NCBI RefSeq assembly: GCF_047663525.1
Contig: NC_092602.1
Coordinates: 4,037,501-4,101,500 of the forward strand
Origin: Anas platyrhynchos
Lineage: Eukaryota; Chordata; Aves; Anseriformes; Anatidae
Direction: 5' to 3'
DNA length: 64,000 bases
Positions 13,311 through 27,740 of this stretch are shown here, one piece after another. Each line of letters begins with the position of its first letter. Within the stretch, counting starts at the first letter, position 1. The translations under genes and the position numbers were made by a program. The notes under the pieces are model-generated. The model had not been told where the DNA came from and did no database searches. It worked only from the letters and a program-made list of their open reading frames with translations.

Positions 13311-13764
13311 GAGCTCTGGGCGTCGCGGGACGCTCGAGGCTCCGGGGTGTGAGTCAGCACCGGGGTGGTGCTGGGCGTTATAAGGGGGACAGGGCTGAGC
13401 CCGGCACCCCCCCACGGCCGGTGGTCTCCCTGTCGAAGCACCAGCTCCACGGGGTCACGTTCCCCTCCCTCGCCAGGCAGCGGTTCTGCCTGAATTGCCG
13501 CGTTTATCCTTAATTACCGTGCGGAGAAGCCTGATGCATCGACCGCCGCGTGGTGGCTGCAGAATTCACATGCCGGGAGAGGCGATTTCCAGAAGTTCAC
13601 CTTGTTGCATCCTTCCCGGGGAAGGGACCGTGGGTTTTGGGGTGTCAGCAAGCTCACACCATTAACGGGGCCGGATCCTGCCCGCTGACAGCCCCGACCC
13701 CGTGCCTGCAGGGGCAGCAGCTTTCCGATGGCAGTCACAAAAGACGGGGCTGCAAATATTAGTA

Positions 13765-14070
13765 GTGCTCGCAGGCATTTTGCAAGGAAGACATTTTAAT
13801 TTAAATCAATGAGTTATTGATTCATTTTTCATGCTGGAAAGGGAGAGCGCAGTGTGTATTTCTGCCACTCGATCTGTACTTCTGATGACCTCAGGCATAC
13901 AGTATAAACCTGATGTAAAATATTTCCTTTCCTAATAGGGGAGCTTTTATGGCCTTGGACCTGAGCGAGCAGAAAGTCATCTGGGAAAGGATGCCTGGAT
14001 AGGAAACCATGGCAAGGAAGGTAATTAATGTGCGGCGCATACTCTCAAATTAGCCTATCCCTGAAGAGGA
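13765..14070. other. Candidate conserved non-coding element
   Basis: An AT-rich block with TTTTAATTTAAATCAATG, TTATTGATTCATTTTTCATG and a TGATGACCTCA-like word. No open frame or splice-bounded exon. Confidence 0.25.
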
Positions 14071-17000
14071 AGGAAATGAATCACAAGCTGAACTTTTATC
14101 CAGCCTCGGGGTCTTCTCAGACACTTACAGAATTTCCTGGTGCAGAGGAGCCGACGCAGAGCTCGGGGATGAGCAGTGACACCAGGGCACGGAGCTGGGC
14201 CCCGCACCTCCCAGGAAGCCTCCCCGTGCCCGGTGCTTGCTTTTGACGAAGGATATGGGGTCATTTAAACAGCTCCATGCCCCCAAATTGGGGGGCTGTG
14301 CTAGGGGGCTGGGGGCTTGCCGGTGCCAACGAGCTGCACCATAAAGGAAGGGCCAAAAAGTCCCTTCAGAAAACCTGCCAGGGCAAGGTCTTCGCCGCCG
14401 CCTGCAGCAGGAAGCGCTGCTGGGGGGGATTTTTTGGGAAGATCTGCTTTAGGAAGCTCAGGGGCAGCTTGCTGTGCTGTAGGGACAGCAACCATCTGTG
14501 CTGTGACACAGAGGACCAGCCCAGAGGACACACCAAGGACCAGCGTGGCACGGGTACCGTCTGGACTCCAGAGACCCCTCACCCAAAAAGCCAAAATCCC
14601 ATGGGGATGGGATGTGGGACAGGACACAGAGCCTGGCAGCGACCTCCTGGCATCTCACAGCGCCTGGGCTCCAGCCAAGGAAGGTAACAATGACCACAGG
14701 CACCCATGACCTTGTTTTATGGCTTTTCCTCCCCAGAAATCAAGCATTTCGATCAGCCTACCGGAGGAACAGCCTGGCTGCGGAGCAGGATCTGCCAAAA
14801 GGGTTTTTCCACAGCTCCCCACGAGGTACAGGCAGGGCTTGGCCCAGCCTGCGGAGCTGCGTCCTTTGAAGCCCGGCTCATAAAACAGCCACGACAACCA
14901 AACGGCTTTAATGTCTCCAGCAAAGCAGAGCTATAAAACCCTGAGCGAGCTTCCAAGAAAAGCTGCCTGTTGGGGGTCAGGGCACAGCCGGGGAGGCAGC
15001 AAGGAGCTGGGGGCAGCAAGGATACCCCGGGGTATTTGCAGCACCGTGCTGTGGCAAAACCCACAGGCAGAGGGAGGCAGTGCCACTGCCCCCGAGGTGT
15101 GCCAGGGATGCTGGAAGGGGTTTGAGAGGCAGGGAGGAAAGGCACAGCCCCTCCTTGCACCCTGCTCACCCCCCAGCACGGCATGGCTGCCAGAGACGCA
15201 AAGGGGAAGGTGCAGCCCTAAAGAAGCCCTTTTGCAGCTTCTCCTTCTGCAAAACCTGCGTGCAGGCAGCGCTGGCTGCTCACTCATCAGGGCTTTTCGG
15301 CAAAGGAGGCGCCGCATCAAGGGCAGTTTTTCTCCTCGGCACGACAGCCTCGAGTACTCGCTCAGGCACCAAAACCAAGCCGAGAGAGAGGCTTGCAGGT
15401 GAAGGGAAGAACTACCCCATATAATCTGGATAATCATTCGGGGGGATGTTTGGAGAAGAAACCCTTCTGGTAATATTAAATGATGAATTGCGTGCCAATA
15501 ACTTCCCCGGCGCCGATCAGAAGACATTTCAGAGACGAGCAGGATACGAGGCCGGTGCTGACAGTGACAAATTGGAAGTGCCGACAGACACGCCGCCCTT
15601 CCCAGCGCGACGGCGAGGAAATGCCATGTGTCAGCATTTACAAATTAAACCTGCAAGCGGCTGCCGCAGCCTGCAGGACGGAGCCTCCCGGATAAATTCC
15701 TCTGAGTCACTGCTGCTTCAGAGGCGGCTCTCTCCGAAATTAGGGTGGCTCTGGGCTGGTTTGAAGAGTGAAATGCAGAAGCCGCATTTGTCATGCAGCA
15801 GCGTCCCAGCTGGCATCCCCGTCCTCTGCTCTTAACCCCTCTCTCTCCTTCCTGCACAGGGCCACGGCGTTTTGGCCACGGCTCTGTCTCCGAGGGGGGG
15901 TTTGGCGCTGAAGGACACGAAGGGATTTGATGCTGGGTAGGATGGTGAGGCTGGAAACCCAAAGCTCGGGATATTTCTCCCACAAAGACGACCCCAGGTC
16001 CCATCCCTGCCAAAAGGTGGGGACGTTTTTCAGTGCAGGGTCACTGTGGGGAACTGCAGGGTTGCAATTAGGAGAGGCAAAAGAGGAAAGTGAAGCCCGA
16101 GCGGTGCCTCCATCAGGGAGCGCGGCCGCTCCAAAGGCACCTGCACTTGCCAGCAGAGCAGAAGGACCCCGGCAAAACCCGCCGAGCGCTCCAGAAGCAG
16201 AGGTGCCTTGCCAAAAGAAGGATTCCTGAGCAAACAATAGGTCTTTGTATCGTTAAAGAGCACCAGATGGCTGCTGTTGGGGTGATCCAATGTTAGGAGA
16301 TGCGCTAATCTGTTGTCAGTGAGGAACAGGGACAAGGAGCAGAGCAGAGCAACCTTGCACCAAGCCAGAGCGTAGCTGTAAGGAGAAAGAGCTGCTGTAA
16401 AACGCCTCCCTGGCTCAAAACCTGCAAAAGTGCTCAGGGCCAGTGAGCCTGGTCTGCAAAGGAACCGGGGGAAGAAGCAGAGCTGAGAGGAGAGGGGATT
16501 TGGCAGCCTCCCCGGGGAGGTACACCTGTGTCACACCAAAGCAAGGCGCAGGGACGGGAGGGGGAAGCAGCAAAGGCTTGTCCCTAGTGTGTTAGAGGGA
16601 AAATCCTCTCTCCAGATGCGTCCCACATGTGGTGCCCCCACATGCTAACAGCGGGATGACTTTATGCCAAAGTCTATAGACCGAAGGGGGGCAGGGGGAA
16701 AAGCACCAAGTACTGAGTCAGAGGAAGAAATTTTGCCTATAGATGGTAGAAACGCGAGGCAGAGCGCGTGGGATGGATGGGGCAGGTGGGGGAACGGCCG
16801 CCAGATGAGGTGGCACGGAGACACCCAGCGAGCCACGAAATGCCAGCTGTGGAGCGGGACAGAGCTGGCCCCAGGAGCTGCGCATTACGCGAGGCGAGGC
16901 AGTAAAACCACAAGAGCCAAGCCAAAAACTTGCATTCTGCAGCGCTGCTGTCATAATCCCAGCGGGCACTATAAACTGCACAACAGCAGAGAGAGGATAC

Positions 17001-18429
17001 AGGCGGATATTTTGGGTAGTAAAAACCCAACGATAATTCCAGCTAGAACCAACCGAACCCACCAGCCAAATGACCCCAATCCTGTGTGTGGTTGCTGGAA
17101 AGGGAAAGCCAAAACTGCCCGGAGCTGCTGAGATTCAGGGCCCTGAGCATCCTCTGGGCACGGCGGTGCTGGAAAGGGAGGCACCCCTGAGGATGGGACC
17201 CCAGGCTGGAGGTGAGATGGGAACACAGCCCCCGGGGGGGATCAGACCATGATGGGTTTTGGGCCACCACGTTTAGGGCAGCGGGGAGCTTGTGGTTTGC
17301 ACACTAAAGCCACGTTCTCCAAGGGAACAGAGGCACACCCAGCCTGTAAAGGAGTGCGTGCTCCTGCCCAAATAACCAGAGAACTGGCTCGTGGTGCCGG
17401 CTGTCAAACAGTGGCAGCAGCTTGGGGAAACGCAAGCTTGCAGCCGTGGCTCACCTGGCACGGGGGGCGCAGCGGAGGGGACAGGCAGAGCCAGCCGTTG
17501 TCACCATGCACAGCCCAAACACAGCGACGGAACAGAAACACGCTGCCTTCAGCCTAAAAATACTCCCAGAGCCACATAAGCGGCTATTTCTTGTTCCTGC
17601 CTTGAAAGGATCCAAGACAAAGCTAGAGAGGACAAAGCCCAAGGTCGAGCCTTTTGCCAGGACATCCACGGAACATGGGAAAGTTTTCCTTTCTCCCAGG
17701 CAAGAAGGCCAAAAAGCTCTCAGGCGTTGCTGGGCCATTTGGGGACAAAACTGGGCCACCGAAGGCAGCAGGAGCAGAGCCACTGCCTGGGTGACACTGC
17801 TGGGTGTCACCTCAGCTCCGTGGCACCCAGCAAATAATTTGTGGGAGTGGTGAAAGCCTCTGGAGATGAGCACAGAAGGGCAGCCAGGTGATGGGCAGGG
17901 GCTGCCGGGGGCGGCAGTGGCCGTGCCGGAGCCGTGCCGGAGCCGTGCATCCGCTGCAAAGCCCAGGAGTGTCCCCAGGCAGCGGGCTCGGGCAGCCGGC
18001 CAGCGTGAGGCTGTGTTTCCACTCTCTCATACCTGGCACCAGGCTGAGCTCTCCCCGAGCAGCCTGGAAGGAGTTTAACGCTTCCCTCGGCCGCCAAAAG
18101 CCGTGCGGGGACCCAGGCACCGCCCGCCTGCCCCACCGGGTGGCTGCGCCCTTGGTGCCTGGGAACAAAACCCCAGAGATTTTAAGGCACAGAGCAGCGA
18201 TTTCCCATGGATGTGTGCAATTTGTCGGCTCTGAGGGTGCAGCACCCAAAATCTCCTCCTGGCACCTCGACCACAGCCGCGTTTCGGCAGCCCCCACCTC
18301 GCTGTCCAGCCCCAGGTCGCGGGCGCTGCTGTCTCCCCCATCGGGCTGAGCTCTCGGCACAGGGGGAGAAAACTCCTGGTGATTTATGTCCTGAAGCAAA
18401 GCTAATGCCTTTAGGAGGAGGTCTCTCAC

Positions 18430-18600
18430 GCCAAGTCCTAGCTTCAGAAAAAATAAATAAATAAGATCGCATTCATTAGTCAGCTCACTTGGCTGGATCT
18501 GTAATAAGAATGTAATAAACTTTCCATATGTCTCTGATAAACCAGGCAGCTTAAGTTATGAGCAGAAAAAGGCATCAATTTTTAAAATGTCAGAATTTGC
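18430..18600. other. Candidate conserved non-coding element
   Basis: A short AT-rich island (GAAAAAATAAATAAATAAG, then GTAATAAGAATGTAATAAAC) inside GC-rich DNA. The function is unknown. Confidence 0.2.
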
Positions 18601-21299
18601 CATGCAGCTTGGGCCAAGCACTTGTTCTCAACGAGACAGGGGAAGGAGCCGGGTCCAAGTTTAGAGCCGAAGGGGAGGGGGGAGGCCGTGCCAGCCCCAC
18701 GCTCGCCGCTTCTTTTAAAGCCCTCGTTTCCACCAGCCGAGCACTTCTGAGCCCCCAAAACTTCTTCTGTAGGTTTCACCCTCCGGATCGCTGCCTGGAG
18801 GGGCTGCAGAGCAGCGTCAGGATCACAGCCCCTGGGCACTGCCCTTTGGAAAAGGGCTTTTGAGAAGTGTCGATGCCTGCAGGCAGAACCCAAACTCACC
18901 CCAGCGACCAGGCCAACACAAGACCTTCAAATCCCATTAAAAGTCTCTTCCCACTGCACGGAAGCCGTGGGAGATGGACGCACACACCCTAAAGCAAGCA
19001 GACCCCGACCCCGGTGACCAAACCCGCAGCACAGCCAACACCATCTGGCAGCAGCACCGCGCTCGTGGCCAGCCAAATCCCCGAGGAAAACCCACTTTGG
19101 GGTGCACAACACGGGGCAGACCCACCAGCACCCCTTGCACAGGGCACAGCTCCCTGGGGACACCTCACCTGGGGTGAATCCGGGCCCGACCAGCCCCAAA
19201 GAGTGATGGTTTTTCAGCACTTTAATTACAAAGCAGTAGGCGAGAACAGCGTGTCTGATGTTCAGCAGGAAATTGAACTGCAGAAGCGAGTCAGACATAT
19301 TCCTACACGGCTCCCTTAGCAACTCTGGGAAAGTTTCCAAATTCCTGCACCATTAACATTTAAGGAATCGTCTCTGAACTCTGGTAGTTAAACAGTGAGG
19401 AGAAACAAGACACTGTAAATGGATTTGTTCGGTGTAGGTCAGGCACTGAAGGGGCTGTTTAAATCAGGGCTTGCTGCTTCACAGTGACGGCAGAGGTCTG
19501 GCCCGAAGCACTCCATCATTTGAAGCTTACCACCTTTTTATTATTATTATTTTTTTTATCACTATCAGGCATCGGCAGCACCCTGCACCCAGAGCCACCG
19601 GGCTGGGGGCTCCCATCCACACCCACAGTGCATCCATCCACAGCACAGAGCATCCCTGACACTGCACCAAGAGACACCTTGCTGCTCTGGGCAGGAGAGA
19701 ACACCGTGATTTATTCCCCCAAATGCATTGGCTTGACATCTTTATCGCTGTTTGCAGCAGGAGCAGACGTCGGTGCCAGAGAGGGACTGCACACGCCGTC
19801 CCCGACAAGCAATTGTGTTTCTCTGATGCCCGGCACAGGGTGCTCCGGGGGCTCGGGACGCCCTTGAGCATCCCTTGTTTTGACTGAATCATTTCCTGGC
19901 TAAATCACTGCAGCTGCCAGCACCACGACGTGTGCCTCAGGCTGCTGTTGGCAGCTACAGACCACGGCGGCGGGCTGTGTTTTCTCTCCAGTGCCCACCT
20001 CGTATCTGAGCGCGGTCTGAGTGCCCACTTTCCGAGCATAATGGGATAGGTGGTGGTGGAAAATGTCCCTTTCCAAACAAACTGGAGTTCTCTGGCCTGA
20101 AAGGTGAGCAACAGCCCACAAGACACCGTTTCTTCCCTTGCTTTTCAGTTATCCTGCCCCATGCTGCATGGAAGCATAATTGTAGTTGCAAGCCTCTGAC
20201 TCAGTGCCCTCAAACCCAGCTGGGAACCAGCTCACTGTTTCCTCTGTCCTCTTGCAAAGGTGCCAAACCCCATGGATTTGGACATCTAAATCTGGGAATC
20301 TCGTTTTTCGTTCTTATTTTTTAAGCCAGATGTGTGAAATGCACCCACCGTGGCAGCCTGTGCCTGGCAGCCCCCGTGCACCGAACGCTCGTCCTGCATC
20401 CAAGCTGCTGATGGCACCTCAAGGCGATGCAAGGCACAGAGGGTGAAGGGAGCAGGGAGAGGAGAGGATTTACCAGCAGAGCAGCTCCCGTGGCTGGAAA
20501 CCACCTCCACGGGGCTCGAGCCCCATCCGGCTCCGTGAGACTGATACAGTGCCAGGGAGCCCTTGAGCACGGGGTAACAAACTCAACCCCAGCTCCAGTC
20601 AGTTCTCCCGTTTATAAAATAAAGTGCCCAGCCTCATCAACCCACAGAGCAAGGAGGGGGCTGTCCCCTGTGGGGACATCGTGTCCCCCAGCGTGCTCGT
20701 GCAAGCAGGCAGCTTCTGTGCACGGGGTACCAGAGGCTGCCTCGGAAAAACACGTGCCATTTGGAGACGGTACAAAGCACTTGTGTTCCTCTGCTGCCCA
20801 AATGTTTGCTAGATGTGTAATTCTCTCCACTAACAAACCCATAGGGAAAAAAAAAAAGTCTGGAAGGGTTTTGTACGCTCTCCTGGGACCATGTTTCAAG
20901 TCTAATTGCCACTACGCGTCTTTAATTTCACGTGGTGTCCTTGCAGCTTCTCCTAATGCAAACTGGGGTTATTCGTACCCAGAAAGGTGCTCAAAAAGCC
21001 CCAAAGTGAGCTTCTGATGGGGCTGGGGCAGGCTCTGCGCTGGGGAAAAGGAAGAATCAGCCCTGCATGGATGCCACAGCCCCAAAACACAGCCCGGCTG
21101 GCCCCGGCACTGCTCAGCTTGAGAAATAAAACCCAGACTTGCTGACGAGCCCCCTCACCATCCCCTGCTCCTCGATTTACTGTTATGTATTCGGACACGT
21201 CCCCGTTCACCTGGTCAATAGTGCTGCACCGAGAGCCTATCGCTCAGCCGCACCCGCGGCGCTCGGGCAGCGATGCTCCGGCATCAATCACCGGGCGCA

Positions 21300-21500
21300 G
21301 GAGAAATAACAGCCCCGGAATATTGTTGTCCCAGGATTAATGCCTCTTGCTGTGAAAACAAACGTCCCAGCCTTGCCTCAATGTTCATTTTTGATAAATG
21401 ATTTGACTTCGCCTTGACACTTCTGTAGCAGCAGGAGACCATTATCCTGAGACAATGTTTTATTCTATTGACATTATCTCTTAATTATAACGTGAGCGAT
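21300..21500. other. Candidate conserved non-coding element
   Basis: An AT-rich island with GGAATATTGTTGTCC, a TTTGATAAATGATTTGAC word and CTTAATTATAACG. It lies between GC-rich flanks without coding potential. Confidence 0.22.
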
Positions 21501-24500
21501 ATCAAAGAGGGAGCAAGAGCCCACCAATTCCTCAGGCAGAGCTCGTGCAGTTTGCCCTGTCAGGGTGTCCAGGAGAGATTTCCCTACGGCACTTGGATGA
21601 GCTATGGCAGAGGGGCAGGATCCGTGCGCTGCCCTCCCATCACTGCGCCAGTTCGTGCTCACTGAAGGGCTGCGTATCTATACCCAGGAGCAAGGTATTT
21701 TGGTTTTAAATTTGCAGAAGTAGGGTTTGTTTTGTTTTGTGCTTTTTTTAATTTTTTTTTTTTTTTATTTTTTAGAAAGACAGAAAGGTTTATATGTTTG
21801 CATATTTTTTAACGAGACTTTAGCGAGATTCAGCAGGGATTTGGCATTTACCATACCTCAGAACACAGTTAACATTCAGGTGAAGTTTTTCTCAAGGGAC
21901 CAGAAGCCTTATGCTTCAGGGGTTCTGTCAGCTGCTGCCTACTGGCAGGAGAGAACCCACAGGCGAGCACTCACCTCTGCTTTTTTGGGGTTGGCACCCC
22001 CAGGAACACCCAGAGCCCAGGCACTGCTGTGTGCTCAGCCCATGCTCCGAGCCGCTGGGGCTTGGCTGTCAGCAGCTCCAATTGGCATTAATTGTTTGCA
22101 AGGTTTGGTTTTGCAATACCATTTTGCACGCAAAGAATAAACAAGAAGACGGGGAACCGCAGCGCACTCGTCCTTAAAGCCCTGAACCAGAGGAACCACG
22201 TCTGCTCCCTTCAGAGGAGCACTGCCGGGCAGCGCACCGCAACTGCTGTGGGAAATATCAAAAATTAGCACTTTATAATCTTTAAATTGAGCCAACTTAA
22301 TTCATTTGCAAGAAGCAGCACGGCACCTTGTGCTGGGACGTGCTTTCTCCAAAGCAGAAAACAAATGCCCAGGGCTGGTGCCCACACAGGAGGGCTGGAG
22401 CAGGAAAACCCGTGGTGATGTCGGGTCAAGAGAGCACAGATGGAGACGACAGGCTCACTGCTACACCTTCCTTCCCCCTCTGCACCTCCAAGAAGGACAC
22501 CTCGGCTGGGGAGAGGTGCCCTGTGCCACCCCTCAGCCAGGCGGTCCCTTGGGTAAGCGATGGGGCAGAGGGGCCAGCTCCTGCCCCACGGTGCCAGCAC
22601 CGCGTGCTGCTCTCACACTCAGCCCCTCCCCGGTTCTCCCTTTGAAACTGGAGCACAAAGATCTCCGTAGGGAGCCTGTGTTGATTTGTTTCACGATTTC
22701 CATTAATTACCAGGTAAACGAGATCCCCACGCACTCCTTGGGCACCTTGCCTCGTTCGTTCAGGCTCCTGACAGCTGCTGGAGCAGCCAGGATGCCTGCA
22801 GCACGCGATGCCTGGCAGGGCACCCTTTCGCTTGCTCTGACCTCCGCAATCAGCCCATCTGCTTTATTTCAGCATCGCCCCTTGGAATTCGTTCTCAGCA
22901 GCTAAAATCCATCCCCGTGCAGGCAGAGCAGCTCACGAGGCCCCATTTGGGCAAGGGGAAGTGCCTGGGAGCCCCTGGGGTGCACACCACTGGCACGCCG
23001 AGCTCCAGACCTGGCCAAGGGCTCCTGCCCAGCAGAGCTCACGCACAGGAGGCACCGAGAGAATCGATCAGAGCCACATGGCACTTTAAACACTGAAACC
23101 TTTCCTGGAAAGCCAATTAACAGCACCTAGCAATTAAAGTCAGGCCACTGCTGAGCACCAGCCACCTTTGGGTGGAGGCAATGGGGAAGAAGGGAACAAT
23201 CTCTGGTTTATTACACGGGAGAGAGCCCGTGCTGTGGCTGCAGTTTCTGACTTACGAAGGACGGTTTCTTCCCGGGGCAGGGGGATGCTTCAGCTGGGAT
23301 TAAGGGGTCAGACACGCTCGCGTAGCCACCAGTGACATGCCCCAGTGATTTACAGGCACGCAGAGGGGCTGCAGCCAACCGACCGACCGCGGCTTTCAGG
23401 GATTACTTGACGCAGGATGAAGTAGATCAAATGCAAATGGGTGCATGGTATGTGAACAACCCCAGCCAGCCGCGGCTGCTAAACCCTCTGGTTTCTTTCA
23501 CGAGGCTTTGAAACGGGGAAACGGAGCTTCAGATAATTTATTTGCCAGGGGCACCGGGAAGGGCAAGGGAGTATTTACGAGGCAAAGAAAATCCACAAGG
23601 TATGTCTGTGGGGATGCGCCCGCCAGGGCACCGAGCGGGGATTAGGCAGGGAGGGGGGACAGATCCCAGCCTCCACCCCTCGATTGCCTCCTCGGGAGGG
23701 CAGCCAGAGTGCCCAGCCCTCCCCACAGGGCTGGGGCCGGGCTGGAGCAGCACTCACGGGGCTGGCAGCAGCACAGCAGGAGCAGATGAGGCCAAGGCTC
23801 AACCCCTGGCAAAAGCAGAACCTCCTGGCTCCTGCTGTGCATGTGCCAGCTCCGAGAGGTCCCCGAGCCTGGCTGTAGGGGGCTGTTGGCTGTGAAGGTG
23901 CAGGCCAGCCTGCCCCACTCACCCTGTGGGAACGAGTCCTGTGCACACAGCAGCTTCTAGAGAAGAGGGAAGAGCAAACACGGGGCTGTTTGGCAGCTCC
24001 ATGCAGGCAGGGTCCCACACGTGGTCTCCCCACGCCGCTGTAGGACACTCAGCACAGCTGGACCCACAGCAGCCCTGCTTTGGGAGGACAAAGCCAGGGG
24101 ACGGAGTTAGCAAACACTGGGAACTATTTGCTAGAACAGCGCTCCAAAAAAAATCCCGATCTCCCTTTATTTTTGTTGGCTCCAGAGGTGGCTTTGCTGC
24201 TCCGCGTGGTATTCAGCTCACTGGAAACAGCACTCACAAGGGATGTAGCTAAGGGGGAGCAGCTCAGCTTCTTGACTCGGGGCACTCCATGCAGATAAGA
24301 GCCGTGCACTGTGAACCTGGCCAGCACCGGGCTCCAGCCCCCAACGTTCCCATGGATCTGCTCTGCTCTGGTTTCCACACACATGGCCCCGAGCCAAAGG
24401 CTTACTTGGAAAAGCAGAGGAAGTCTCCAGCGAGGGGGGAGAGGGTAATTCCTTGAAATGCTGTCTTTGGGGAAGGGATTTGCAGTTGCTGGAAATTCCT

Positions 24501-27230
24501 TCCTTGGAAGCTCAGCTGCAAAGCTCAGCTCCCCCCAGCCCCTGCCAGCACCGCGAGCAGCGGGACACCGCGACCCACGGGCTGTGGGCACAAGGGGAAG
24601 CCTCCTGGCTGCAGCACCAGTGGCTCTGCAGGCATTTTCCTACAAGAACTGGTCCAGAAACTGGTTCAGATGGAAAAAGCAGAAAGCAGACGGGTCACAG
24701 TGTTGTTTTTTTAAATAAAACAGAGCAGTGCAGCCACAAGCAACATAACGACAAAACATAACTACATTAATTCAGCTCAACACACGCAGCCGGACACCCC
24801 CAGAAATGGTGCTCAGCAGCAGTCACAGGGGCACTGTCACAGGGGAGATGGGGAGAATTGCCAGCCCGGGACATCCCCTGGCCCTGCAGGACCAGGGAAG
24901 CAGCAGGAGCAGGGCCAGGCACAGCCCCGCAGACCCTCCTCATCCTGCAGACACCACACACACCCGATGTGCAGCCTGTGCCATCAGCATCACATCCAAA
25001 GCCAGCTCAAGTCTGGGAAAATTGTGAACTTACAAAAGGAGAAAATAAACTTTATATATTTTTTTAAATCCCTCCAAAATAGCATTGTGTGCTCGTGTCC
25101 TAACCCCCAGGAACCACGGGCTGAGAGATCAAACCTTATTTCTCAGGGGACTGATATCACCATTTGGTATCAATTTTCCATCCCACTGCTCCTTTTTAGG
25201 AATTGTTTCTCTTGCTCCAGAAAACGAGCGCTCCCAGGGAGCCACCACCGAGCGCAGGGAGCCCTGGCTACGCGCCGGCCGCACGTCACCGCTCCAAGCC
25301 CTGGGGGCACCTCCCCGACGGGCACCACACCAAGATGGGAAGGGGAAATGGGGACTCGGGACGGGTCCCTGCATCGTCTCACCCTGGCTGGGGTTCCACA
25401 TGCAAAGCAGCACCACGGGGAGCCCCTTGCCCACGGCAGCAGGGATGGAGCATCCCCAGCAGAGCACCCCGCTGCACGACGGGGTTCAGGCAGGGGATCT
25501 CACCACCAGGGCACGGTGACACCTTGCTAAAAGGAACTTCTCAAAGCAGGGGGGATGTCATGTTTTTTCCTTCCCGTTTTAAAGGGCAGGAGAATTCCTG
25601 ACAGTGCAGGGTGGAGGAGCTCATGCAGAAGTGTTTTTTCCTAGAAATGGCCCAACCCTGACTCTGGTGCCTAGCGAGGCGGTGAAGTTAAGCTCCTGCG
25701 TCCCCGCTATCAGGAGGAATAGAGAAGTTCAGTCACGCTACTTAAACAAGGCAGTGAACACCGGGAGGTTTAGCACTGACATCCAACACACACACTTGGG
25801 AGCAGAGACTTCTTTGGCAGAGCCCAGCAGCCCTTATTTGCTTTCTGCGACGGTAACACCCTCGAAGCAGGTCTCGGCACGCAGGATGTACCCATGGCAC
25901 AGCTCATGCTGGGGTCTCCCAGCTCTGTCCCTCTGTTTGCAGCAGGGGAAGGGACACGACAGAGCTCTCTGCAGCACGGGCACCACCAGGCAGGCTGGGC
26001 TGCAGCCAAGGCGGCAGAGGGCTGCGCAGAGCGCTGCGCTGGCAAGGCGCAGAGGGCAGCTGGGGGCCGGGGCTGCCGGTCACCGCTCGTGCCAGCACTG
26101 CGGCACGGAGTGGAAAAACGCTTTCTGCTCAGCCTCAGACTGAGAAAAGGCTCAAACCAGGGCAGATCACATAGATAGTCTGGAGAGAGGGGTGTCCAGG
26201 CTGGATCGCTACCCTGCGTGCAGGAGGGATGCTAGTTTAAGCCACACAGGCATGGCCAGGACCCGAGTGTTGCACCACAGTGTGACACAGCAGAGATCCC
26301 TGTCCAAAACAGGATTAAAACCAAGCAGCATGGGAGCACAGGCAAACCCCGCAGTGCCCAGCCATGGAGAAGCAACACAGGCTCTGCTCCAAACCCCCAC
26401 GAGCAGTTTGTCTTCCCTCCAGATACTTCCCACCTGGACAGAGCTGTTCGTTGTGGCTCAGTGTAAAACAAACCAGGTTCCACAAAGCCCTTAATCCCCT
26501 CCTGGCACCTCCTACCTGGGCTTTGGGATCCTCAGTCCCACACAGACAGCTGCATACACATAAAGCTCAGACCCATATAGTGGCTGTGGGTTTCCCCATA
26601 GCACACTCCTGCATCGCAACACCACCCCATAATTATAACTGCATTACCTACATACTTTAAAACAATAAAAAACACAGACAGGAGAGCAGCACCCAGGTTG
26701 CAACTGTGCCCCAAAGACAACCATTGCACTTTCCAAGGCCAGGTGCCCAGGGAAGCACCCAGCTCCCCAGTCCAGCAGTGAGGCTGGTGCCTGGGTGGCT
26801 CAGGAGGGTGCTGGGGAGGCAGCAGCTGGGCTGGATCATGGGGTACCACCACTCTGCCCCACGAGAAACACACAATACACACACATATAGGAGCTTTAGG
26901 GAAGCTTAATATGAGCCTTGCAGGTTACCTGGAGCCTGGCTACCCTCCCAGACAGACAAAAAGCAGGAGGAAGCACCCGAGGGCACAGAGGCAGCCCTGG
27001 GGCTCTTGCCATCACTTACCACCCTTCATCGCTGGAGGAGTTTATCCCTGCTGCGAGTCCTGCACCCAGGAGACCAGAGCCACAGCCTGTGCAGGAGCAA
27101 ATCTGGATGTAAAGGGTGGAAGTGGAGCAATCACACCACCTGGGCCAAAACAACAATTTGTTCCCAAACCAGGCCTTAACACCCTGCACCTGCTGAGCTT
27201 GAACCCAGCAGGACCAGGTGGGCACCTGGC

Positions 27231-27740
27231 AGCCCTATGGGCACAGGTGGGGGTAATGTGGGGGCTGCTCCTTGCTGGGGGGGGTCCCACAAAAGTCTGA
27301 GCCCCCCCAGCTCTGGGGTGCCAGGGGAGGTGGGATGGGGCAGCCTCTTGGGGCTGTGGGCATGGAGAGGAGCTGGCTGTGGCGATCCCTGGGGCTAACA
27401 GCAAGGCGGGGGGGGGCCCGCAGCCTGCTGGCAGCAGGGCAGGGAGCGCACAGCCATGGCCTCCACAGGCCGCACAGCCTCCGGGCCGGGGCCTCCGCGG
27501 CACCACAGCTCCCCCCGGCGGCCTCAGAGCGGCTCAGCAGGGCCCCGACCCCCCCAAATTTCCCCCCGGGGGCAGCCTGGCACCCCCAGACACCCCCCCA
27601 GCACCCTACGAGCCCCCCCAGCACCCTATGAGCCCCCCCCCAGCACCCTACGAGCCCATCCCCAGCACGCCCGGGCTGCAAAGGGCCGGAAGGTGCCCCC
27701 CCACGGAATCCATCTTGACAAAAAACTCTTGCAATTTTTT
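27231..27740. other. GC-rich block with CpGs and a short C-rich minisatellite
   Basis: Locally high GC with more CpG than its flanks, centred at 27.38-27.55 kb. It is followed by about three and a half units of a 19-23-base repeat, CCCCCCAGCACCCTACGAG, at 27592-27670. No exon was recognised. It could be a small CpG island for an unannotated transcript, or only GC-rich repeat DNA. Confidence 0.35.

Larger units (their letters stand above)
9211..27230. other. Gene-free GC-rich intergenic DNA
   Basis: No gene was found across this stretch. Open frames of up to 264 codons (for example 10799-11593) are low-complexity, rich in Pro, Ala, Gly and Arg, match no family that I know, and overlap frames on the other strand. 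AT-rich islands at 13.1, 13.8, 18.5 and 21.4 kb are listed separately. A regulatory desert beside SCARB1 is the likeliest reading. Confidence 0.55.
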
